From positions 62,001-126,000 of the forward strand of contig NZ_PYPS01000011.1 in NCBI RefSeq assembly GCF_003027925.1: 64,000 nt of DNA. The letters run 5' to 3'. The notes below the pieces were generated by a model. The model worked only from the letters and a program-made list of their open reading frames with translations, ran no database searches and was not told the DNA's origin. The number at the start of each line of letters is the position of its first letter. The first letter of the stretch is position 1. The position numbers and the translations under genes are program-made. Below, piece after piece: positions 58,285-64,000 of this stretch. This DNA is from Micromonospora sp. RP3T (GTDB taxonomy: Bacteria > Actinomycetota > Actinomycetes > Mycobacteriales > Micromonosporaceae).

Positions 58285-59502
58285 TCACCCCGGCGCGGCG
58301 ACGGCCCGGCCCATCCGGGTCACCGCCTCGGTCAGCACGGCGGGCGAGGTGGCGAAGTTGAGCCGGACGAAGCCCGCGCCGCCGGTGCCGAAGACGTGCC
58401 CGGAGCTGAGCGCCACCCGAGCGTCGTCGAGGAACATCCGCGCCGGGCCGGACAGGTCGGTGACCACGCCCGGCCCGTCGCCCGGCGTCTCGGTGGGCAC
58501 GCCGAGCCGGGTGCAGTCCAGCCAGGCGAGGTAGGTGCCGTCCGGCGGCTGCCAGGACACCGTGGGCAGGTGCTCGGCGAGCAGCGTCCCGAGCAACGCG
58601 CGGTTGGCGTCGAGGCCGTCGAGGAGCTGGTCCAGCCACGGCCCGCCGGCGGCGAACGCGGCGGTGTGCGCGAGCACCCCCAGGTGACTGGGACCGTGGC
58701 CGACCTCCTCCGGCATCCGGGCCAGGTCGGCGGCGGCGTCCGGCCCGGCCACCACCACCGCCGCCTTGAGACCGGCGAGGTTCCACGCCTTGGACGCCGA
58801 CAGCAGCGCGAACGCGTTCCCGGAACCGGGGACGGTCAGGTAGGGGGTGAACCGCGCGCCGGCGAGCGCCAGCGGGGCGTGGATCTCGTCGGAGACGACC
58901 CGGACGCCGTGCCGCGCGGCCAGCTCGGCGACGGCGGCCAGCTCGTCGCGGCGGTGCACCACGCCGGTCGGGTTGTGCGGATTGCAGAGCAGGAACGCGG
59001 GCCGTGCGCCGAACAGCCGGGCCCGGCGGAACGCCTCGCCCAGCGCGGCGAGGTCGAGCCGTCCGTCCGGCCCGAGCGGGGCCTCCAGCACCCGCCGGTC
59101 GGCGTGCGAGACGAACGCGTAGAACGGCGGGTAGACGGGCGGGCAGACCACCACCGCGTCCTCCGGTTCGGTGACCAGCCGCAGCACCTCGACCACGCCC
59201 ATCATCACGTCGGGCACCAGCGTGCTGCGCCCGACCGGGAAGTCCGGCCAGTCCCAGCGCCGCGCCGCGAACCCGGCGAGCGCCTCCGCGTAGCCCGTTC
59301 CGTGCGCGTAACCGGTGTCGCCCAGCTCGACCGCGCGGCGCAGCGCGTCGGCCACCGGCGGCGCGAGCGGCACGTCCTGCTCGGCCACCCAGAGCGGGAG
59401 CACGTCCGGCGGGTGCAGCCGCCACTTGACGCTGGTGCGCTGCCGGAGCTGATCCAGCGTCAGCCGGGTGAGCGGGTTGCGGTCGTCGGCGGAAACGCGC
59501 AT
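58285..59502 (-). CDS. MalY/PatB-type cystathionine beta-lyase/aminotransferase
   Basis: The 405-residue PLP enzyme has the MalY/PatB family signs: N-terminal [35 protein letters not shown] near residue 173, SDEIHAPL with the PLP-binding Asp205 and [12 protein letters not shown] with the Schiff-base Lys238. Such enzymes cleave cystathionine or cysteine-type C-S bonds to give pyruvate, ammonia and thiol. The start ATG 59502 was chosen; GTG 59511 is also open. It stands divergent from the acetyltransferase gene and 18 bases from the convergent DinB gene. Confidence 0.9.
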   Translation of the reverse strand: MRVSADDRNPLTRLTLDQLRQRTSVKWRLHPPDVLPLWVAEQDVPLAPPVADALRRAVELGDTGYAHGTGYAEALAGFAARRWDWPDFPVGRSTLVPDVMMGVVEVLRLVTEPEDAVVVCPPVYPPFYAFVSHADRRVLEAPLGPDGRLDLAALGEAFRRARLFGARPAFLLCNPHNPTGVVHRRDELAAVAELAARHGVRVVSDEIHAPLALAGARFTPYLTVPGSGNAFALLSASKAWNLAGLKAAVVVAGPDAAADLARMPEEVGHGPSHLGVLAHTAAFAAGGPWLDQLLDGLDANRALLGTLLAEHLPTVSWQPPDGTYLAWLDCTRLGVPTETPGDGPGVVTDLSGPARMFLDDARVALSSGHVFGTGGAGFVRLNFATSPAVLTEAVTRMGRAVAAPG

Positions 59503-59535
59503 ACCGTTCACCCTAGGCGGCTCTACCATCGCCCG

Positions 59536-60096
59536 ATGGCCCGCCCGACGTATCCACTGCGGACGCCGCGACTGCTGCTGCGCCCGGTCACGCCCGACGA
59601 CCTGGACGACGTGCACGCCTGGCAGCGCCGACCCGACGTGTGCCGCTGGACGCTCGGCGCGCAGCCGCGTACCCGGGAGCAGTCCCGGGCGTCGGTGGCC
59701 GCGATGGTGGGCGAGGACGCGCTGCGCGCGGAGGGCGACTGCCTGACGCTGGCCGCGGTCGCCGGCGACCGGGTGATCGGCACGGTGGAGCTGGTCTGGC
59801 GCAGCCGCGCCGACCGTACCGCCGAGCTGGGGTACGTCTTCCATCCCGACCACGGCGGCCGGGGCCTGGCCACCGAGGCGGCCGGCGCGCTGCTGGACTG
59901 GGGGTTCGGCCCGTTCGGGCTGCACCGGGTGACGGGCCGGTGCCACGCCGGCAACGAGGCGTCCGCCCGGCTGCTGGCCCGGCTCGGCATGCGCCGGGAG
60001 GCGCGGCACGTGCGCAGCTACCGGTTCCGTGACGGGTGGGCCGACCAGCTCGTCTTCGCCGTCCTCGCCGACGAGTGGCGTCTCCGCACGGGCTGA
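59536..60096 (+). CDS. GNAT family N-acetyltransferase (RimJ/RimL-like)
   Basis: The 186-residue protein fits the RimJ/RimL-type GNAT fold: [26 protein letters not shown] at the start, then [19 protein letters not shown] with the acetyl-CoA-binding GGRGLA loop, and [23 protein letters not shown] in motif B. It lacks a clear substrate signature; it could acylate a protein N-terminus or a small molecule. The stop codon falls in the first of three 29-bp tandem repeats. It starts at ATG 59536, divergent from the MalY gene. Confidence 0.88.
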   Translation: MARPTYPLRTPRLLLRPVTPDDLDDVHAWQRRPDVCRWTLGAQPRTREQSRASVAAMVGEDALRAEGDCLTLAAVAGDRVIGTVELVWRSRADRTAELGYVFHPDHGGRGLATEAAGALLDWGFGPFGLHRVTGRCHAGNEASARLLARLGMRREARHVRSYRFRDGWADQLVFAVLADEWRLRTG

Positions 60097-60172
60097 GCCG
60101 CCCGCGTGCCGGCCGTACGGGCTGAGCCGGCCGGGTGCGGCCCGTACGGGCTGAGCCGGCCGGGTGCGGCCC
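60086..60172. repeat. 29-bp tandem repeat, three copies
   Basis: Units lie at 60086-60114 (diverged), 60115-60143 and 60144-60172 (identical to each other). The first contains the last codons and stop of the acetyltransferase gene, so the array begins within the coding end and fills the gap to the MOSC gene. Each unit is GC-rich with GGCTGAGCC and CCGG motifs. Confidence 0.85.
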
Positions 60173-60187
60173 GGGCCCCGGGGGCGG

Positions 60188-61009
60188 TCAGCCGGCGGTG
60201 ACCGGGTCGCCGACCCGGATCTCGCCGGCGCCGACCGGGATCAGTCGGATGCCGAACCACACCTTGCCGTCGCGCCGGCGGTGCCGCGCCAGCGTGCGGA
60301 TCGGCTCCCGGCCGCTGGTGAGCGTCACCGGGTCGATCAGGGTGAGCGAGCAGCGGTCGCAGCGTTCGGCGACCCGGAAGTCGACCGCGCCGATGCGCAC
60401 CCGGGTCCAACCGTCCTCGGCGAACGGCGCGACCGGGCCGTCGAGCACCACGGTGGGCCGGAACCGGGCCATCGGCAGCGGGTCCGGCGCCGGCTCGCCC
60501 CGCTCCCGCGCGCCCTCGACGATCCAGTCCCGCAGCCGGCGCAGCGACGGCAGCGTGGCGGCCAGCAGCGGGCCGGCGTCGGCGAGGTTCAGCGGGTCGC
60601 CGGGGCGGCCTCCGTGCGCCTCCGACACCGGGCGGCGGCGCGGGTCGTCCAGCCAGCCCAGCCGCACCGGGCAGGCCAGGCGCTCGGTGAGCCAGTCGTG
60701 CGCCTCGGCGGTGGCCAGGCGCACCGAGTCCAGCCGGGACAGCGTGGTGGCGGCCGGGGACCCGGCCACCGGCTCGGGGACGACCAACGAACCGCCGGCC
60801 CGGTCGGTGAGCGTCAGCGAGTCGACGCCGGGCACGGCGGTCAGCCCGAGCATCCGGGGCGCGGTGCGGGCGGTGAGCACCGCGCCGTCCGGCTGCAGCA
60901 GCACCCAGCGTCGGTCGTGGCGCAGCCCCCACGGCTCGACCGTGGCCCGGTCGACGTCCACGCCGGCCAGCGACTTCACCGGGTGGATGTGGGCCGAGAC
61001 GAGTCGCAC
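60188..61009 (-). CDS. MOSC-domain protein
   Basis: The 273-residue protein has a MOSC N-terminal beta-barrel ([39 protein letters not shown]). The C-terminal MOSC domain has [16 protein letters not shown], whose second Cys is the conserved molybdenum-ligand or persulphide residue. MOSC proteins transfer sulphur or reduce N-hydroxylated compounds. The start is GTG 61009, two bases after the AidB-like stop, so translation is coupled. Whether it binds molybdenum cofactor or acts as a YiiM/mARC-type enzyme is not decided. Confidence 0.87.
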   Translation of the reverse strand: MRLVSAHIHPVKSLAGVDVDRATVEPWGLRHDRRWVLLQPDGAVLTARTAPRMLGLTAVPGVDSLTLTDRAGGSLVVPEPVAGSPAATTLSRLDSVRLATAEAHDWLTERLACPVRLGWLDDPRRRPVSEAHGGRPGDPLNLADAGPLLAATLPSLRRLRDWIVEGARERGEPAPDPLPMARFRPTVVLDGPVAPFAEDGWTRVRIGAVDFRVAERCDRCSLTLIDPVTLTSGREPIRTLARHRRRDGKVWFGIRLIPVGAGEIRVGDPVTAG

Positions 61010-61011
61010 GG

Positions 61012-62640
61012 TCAGCCGACCTTCGGGGTGGCCCGGTCGATGATCGCGGCGAGATCGAGCCCGCCGGGCAGCGTCCCGTACGCCTGACCGTGGTCGCCGC
61101 CCAGCCGGGACGCGCAGAACGCGTCCGCGACCGCCGGGTGGCCGTGCCGGACCAGCAGCGCGCCCTGGAGCACCAGCGCGAGCCGCTCCACCACGCGGCG
61201 GGCCCGCAGCTCCAGGTCGGTGTGGTCGGCCAGCTCGTCGCGCACCGCGCGGACCGCCGCGTCGAGGCGCGGGTCAGCGCCGGCCGCGGCGGCCACCTCC
61301 GCCTCGTACGCGGCCAGCACCTGCGGCTCCCGGGTGAGCGCGCGCAGCACGTCCAGCGCGGCGACGTTGCCGGAGCCCTCCCAGATGGAGTTCAGCGGCG
61401 ACTCGCGGAACAGCCGCGGCATGCCTGATTCCTCGACGTAGCCGTTGCCGCCCAGGCACTCCAGCGCCTCGGCGGCGTGCCCCGGCCAGCGTTTGCACAC
61501 CCAGTACTTCCCGACGGCCAGCGCCAGGCGCTTGAACGCGGTCTCGCCGGTGTCGCCACGCGCCGACCGGTCGGTGGCGCCGGCCAGCCGTGTCATCAGC
61601 ACGGTGGCCGCCTCGGATTCCACCGCCAGGTCGGCCAGCACGTTACGCATCAGCGGCTGCTCGGCCAGGTAGCGGCCGAACGCCCGCCGGTGGATGGCGT
61701 GGTGCACGGCGGTGGTCACGCCCTGGCGCATGCCGGCCGCCGCGCCGATCACGCAGTCCAGGCGGGTCAGGTTGACCATGTCGATGATGGTGCGCACGCC
61801 GCGGCCCTCGTCGCCGACGCGCCACGCCACCGCGTGTTCGTACTCGATCTCGGCGGAGGCGTTGGAGCGGTTGCCGAGCTTGTCCTTCAGCCGCATCAGC
61901 CGCATCGGGTTGCGACCGCCGTCGGGCAGTACCCGGGGGACCAGGAAGCAGGTGAGGCCGTCCGGCGCCTGGGCGAGCGTGAGGAACAGGTCGCACATCG
62001 GCGCGGAGGTGAACCACTTGTGCCCGACCAGCCGGTAGCTGCCGTCCGGTTCGGGCCGGGCGGTGGTGGTGTTGGCGCGCACGTCCGAGCCGCCCTGCTT
62101 CTCGGTCATCGACATGCCGGCCAGCAGGCCGCGCTTGCTCTCCGGCGGGCGTAGCCCGAAGTCGTACTCGGTGCTGGTCAGCAGTGGCTCGTAGCGCGCG
62201 GCCAGCTCGGGGCTGTGCCGCAGCGCCGGCACCGCCGCGTAGGTCATCGAGATCGGGCAGCCGTGCCCGGCGTCGGGCCGCCAGACGTAGAAGCCGGCGG
62301 CGCGGGCCACGTGCGCGCCGGGCCGGTCGTCGGCCCACGGCGCGGCGTGCAGGCCGTGCCCGACCGCGGTACGCATCAGCTCGTGCCAGGAGGGGTGGAA
62401 CTCCACCTCGTCGACGCGGTGGCCGTGGCGGTCGTGGGTGCGCAGCACCGGCGGGTGCTCGTTGGCCAGCCGGCCGTGCTCGGTGGCCGCCTCGCCGCCG
62501 GCCAGCCGGCCCAGCTCGCGCAGCCCGGCGGCGGCCCAGCCGGCGCCCTCCCGGGCCAGACCGTCGAGCAGCGCCGGATCGTCGGCGGTGTCGTGGCCGA
62601 CCAGCGGCGGGACCTGGTTGACGACCTCGTGTGTGGTCAC
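61012..62640 (-). CDS. AidB-like acyl-CoA dehydrogenase family flavoprotein
   Basis: The 542-residue protein fits the AidB branch of acyl-CoA dehydrogenases. It has a long N-terminal arm, GMSMTEKQGGSDVRANTT near residue 190, HKWFTSAPMCDLFLTLAQ and ECLGGNGYVEESGMPRLFRESPLNSIWEGSGN near residue 415. AidB in E. coli is 541 residues and protects DNA from alkylation while binding FAD; catalytic activity is weak. It starts at GTG 62640 after GGGAG and is coupled to the MOSC gene. No Ada-type regulator is nearby, so alkylation control is unproven. Confidence 0.88.
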   Translation of the reverse strand: MTTHEVVNQVPPLVGHDTADDPALLDGLAREGAGWAAAGLRELGRLAGGEAATEHGRLANEHPPVLRTHDRHGHRVDEVEFHPSWHELMRTAVGHGLHAAPWADDRPGAHVARAAGFYVWRPDAGHGCPISMTYAAVPALRHSPELAARYEPLLTSTEYDFGLRPPESKRGLLAGMSMTEKQGGSDVRANTTTARPEPDGSYRLVGHKWFTSAPMCDLFLTLAQAPDGLTCFLVPRVLPDGGRNPMRLMRLKDKLGNRSNASAEIEYEHAVAWRVGDEGRGVRTIIDMVNLTRLDCVIGAAAGMRQGVTTAVHHAIHRRAFGRYLAEQPLMRNVLADLAVESEAATVLMTRLAGATDRSARGDTGETAFKRLALAVGKYWVCKRWPGHAAEALECLGGNGYVEESGMPRLFRESPLNSIWEGSGNVAALDVLRALTREPQVLAAYEAEVAAAAGADPRLDAAVRAVRDELADHTDLELRARRVVERLALVLQGALLVRHGHPAVADAFCASRLGGDHGQAYGTLPGGLDLAAIIDRATPKVG

Positions 62641-62771
62641 GGCGGCACTCCCAGCACGCGGTGGCGGAAGGTGGATTGAACCACCGGTCAGCCCCGACCG
62701 GCAACCGCGCGTCGACCGGTCGATTCGGCTCGATTCGTTTGACATCATCCCGCTCGGCGAGAAGAGTGGCC

Positions 62772-62780
62772 GAAACTTTC
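62772..62780 (+). promoter_or_regulatory. GAAACTTTC element before the ABC binding protein
   Basis: GAAACTTTC, within CCGAAACTTTC, resembles the (C)GAAA-N-TTTC(G) operator-like palindrome found before polysaccharide-degradation genes of actinomycetes. It lies 28 bases before the ATG. Flanking sequence GTTCGGAAAG adds a further partial arm. Confidence 0.4.
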
Positions 62781-62808
62781 TTTTGTTCGGAAAGCGGTAG
62801 GGGGGCCA

Positions 62809-64000
62809 ATGTCCAGGAACAAGCTCGGCGTGATCGGCGCGGCACTCACGCTCGCGGCCGGTGTCCTGTCCGGATGCAGCGGCGGCGAGGCCGTCGACGT
62901 CGGCGACGGCGGCGGGAGCACCGGGGGCGCGGGGGGCGTCCTCAACGCCGCGATCGGCGGCGAACCGGACCAGCTCGACCCGCACAAGACGTCCGCCTAC
63001 TACAGCTTCCAGGTCCTGGAGAACGTCTACGACACGCTCGTCGAGCCGGACGCCGACCTGAAGATGGTGCCGTCGCTGGCCACCAAGTGGACCACCAGCG
63101 CCGACCAGCTCACCTGGACGTTCACCCTGCGCGACGGGGCGAAGTTCTCCGACGGTTCGCCGCTGACCTCGGAGGACGTCGTCTACTCCTACGAGCGGAT
63201 CATCAAGCAGAAGCTGAACACCGCCTACAAGTTCGCCACCGTCAAGTCGGTGACCGGCCCCGACCCGGCCACCGTCGTGGTGACGCTGACCGCGCCCACC
63301 CCCAACCTGCTGGCCAACCTGGGCGGCTTCAAGGGCGTGGCGATCGTGGAGAAGTCCAACGTGGAGTCCGGCAAGGTGAAGACCGCGCCGGTCGGCAGCG
63401 GCCCGTTCAAGGTCGCCGGCTACACCTCCGGCGACAGCATCAAGCTGGTCCGCAACGACACCTACTGGGGCGACAAGCCGAAGCTCGACGGCGTCACCTT
63501 CACGTTCGTCAAGGACCCGACCGTCGCGCTGCAGAACCTGCGCAGCGGCCAGGTGCAGTGGACCGACAACCTGCCGCCGCAGCAGGTGACGTCGTTGCGC
63601 GACGGCGACGACCCGGTGGTGAAGACCGCGCCGTCGACGGACTACTGGTACGTGGCGCTCAACGAGGCCCGCAAGCCGTTCGACAACCCCGAGGTCCGCC
63701 GCGCGATCGGCTACGCGCTGGACCGGGAGGCGATCACCAAGGCGGCCAAGTTCGGTCTCGCCACGGTCAACCAGGCCGCCATCCCGCGCGACAGCGCGTT
63801 CTTCTACGACTACGCGCCCTTCTCGCACGACCCGGCCAAGGCGAAGCAGATGCTCGGCCAGGCCGGCGTCGGCAACCTCACCATGGACCTGATGGTCACG
63901 AGTGAGTACCCGGAGACGGTCACCGCCGCCCAGGTCATCGCCGCGCAGCTCAAGGACGTCGGGATCACCGTGAAGATCCGTACGCTGGACTTCGCCCAGT
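62809..64000 (+). CDS. ABC transporter extracellular binding lipoprotein, family 5 (partial, runs off right edge)
   Basis: A frame begins at ATG 62809 behind GGGGGG and runs without stop to the window edge (397 codons). It has a lipoprotein signal with lipobox LSGC (Cys near residue 23) and a Gly-rich linker. It then shows the family 5 solute-binding pattern: ALAAIGGEPDQLDPHKTSA-like start, WTFTLRDGAKFSDGSPLTSEDVVYSYERI, GSGPFKVAGY and NPEVRRAIGYALDREAI. Members bind oligopeptides, nickel or oligosaccharides. The rest, and probably the permease genes, lie beyond the window. Confidence 0.9.
   Translation, partial: MSRNKLGVIGAALTLAAGVLSGCSGGEAVDVGDGGGSTGGAGGVLNAAIGGEPDQLDPHKTSAYYSFQVLENVYDTLVEPDADLKMVPSLATKWTTSADQLTWTFTLRDGAKFSDGSPLTSEDVVYSYERIIKQKLNTAYKFATVKSVTGPDPATVVVTLTAPTPNLLANLGGFKGVAIVEKSNVESGKVKTAPVGSGPFKVAGYTSGDSIKLVRNDTYWGDKPKLDGVTFTFVKDPTVALQNLRSGQVQWTDNLPPQQVTSLRDGDDPVVKTAPSTDYWYVALNEARKPFDNPEVRRAIGYALDREAITKAAKFGLATVNQAAIPRDSAFFYDYAPFSHDPAKAKQMLGQAGVGNLTMDLMVTSEYPETVTAAQVIAAQLKDVGITVKIRTLDFAQ

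Noticed and set aside
1..64000. tRNA, rRNA or CRISPR arrays
   Set aside because: No TTCGA-arm tRNA pattern, conserved rRNA segments or regularly spaced repeats were seen on either strand. The tandem repeats found have no unique spacers.

Overview
The window is high-GC actinobacterial DNA. It has frequent GTG starts, 4-base ATGA/GTGA overlaps, strong third-position GC bias and LacI, SARP, HelR and SNF2-SWIM genes. A short palindromic repeat of a type I associate with Micromonospora and Salinispora (20462-20516) makes Micromonosporaceae, probably Micromonospora, the best guess. I saw no rRNA or tRNA gene, CRISPR array, transposase, integrase or phage structural gene.

Left part (1-17.1 kb): carbohydrate use. 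A leftward operon (6055 to 1) encodes two LplB/LplC-type permeases, a lipoprotein sugar-binding protein, a GH39 beta-xylosidase, a DUF624 protein and the start of another gene. It is divergent from an AXE1-type acetyl-xylan esterase across a short palindrome-rich region, which suggests uptake and breakdown of acetylated xylo-oligosaccharides. Next come a secreted SGNH esterase with a CBM2 domain, small household genes, and a second leftward operon (Gfo/Idh/MocA oxidoreductase, DUF993 protein, xylose-isomerase-like TIM barrel, SGNH hydrolase). This second operon is divergent from a LacI regulator over two LacI-type operators. A phosphatase, a PPOX-fold protein, a Nudix hydrolase and a methyltransferase follow.

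Middle part (about 17.8-41.4 kb): an anti-phage and DNA-processing island. It holds a TIGR04141/DUF6119-type protein divergent from an HTH-methylase whose catalytic NPPF motif reads HPPF and which carries the palindromic repeat in frame. A complete type I restriction-modification operon (hsdM, hsdS, hsdR) is followed by a membrane protein and a Ser/Thr kinase. An AlpA-like HTH gene faces a cluster of TGTTCA repeats. After it come a DUF262-DUF1524 (GmrSD-like) nuclease fused to a cysteine-less alkyltransferase-like domain, an SF1 helicase with an N-terminal RelE-like domain, a second SF1 helicase with a zinc ribbon, a DUF6308 protein, a small protein and a zinc-ribbon GIY-YIG protein. The three-gene block at 31461-39322 is my best candidate for an undescribed defence module.

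Right part (41.5-64 kb): a methyltransferase, a PLP decarboxylase, and a SARP/BTAD regulator divergent from an alpha/beta hydrolase with 11-bp-spaced direct heptamers between them. HelR, an RNA-polymerase-recycling ATPase, has a 19-bp palindrome upstream that looks like a rifamycin-associated element. A two-gene ABC exporter, an SNF2-helicase/SWIM operon and a TetR gene share a 16-bp operator-like sequence in front of each unit, suggesting a small TetR regulon. The end holds a NIPSNAP protein, a WYL regulator, a DinB-like protein, a MalY-type lyase, a GNAT enzyme, a MOSC protein coupled to an AidB-like flavoprotein, and the first 397 codons of an oligopeptide/sugar-type ABC binding lipoprotein that runs off the right edge.
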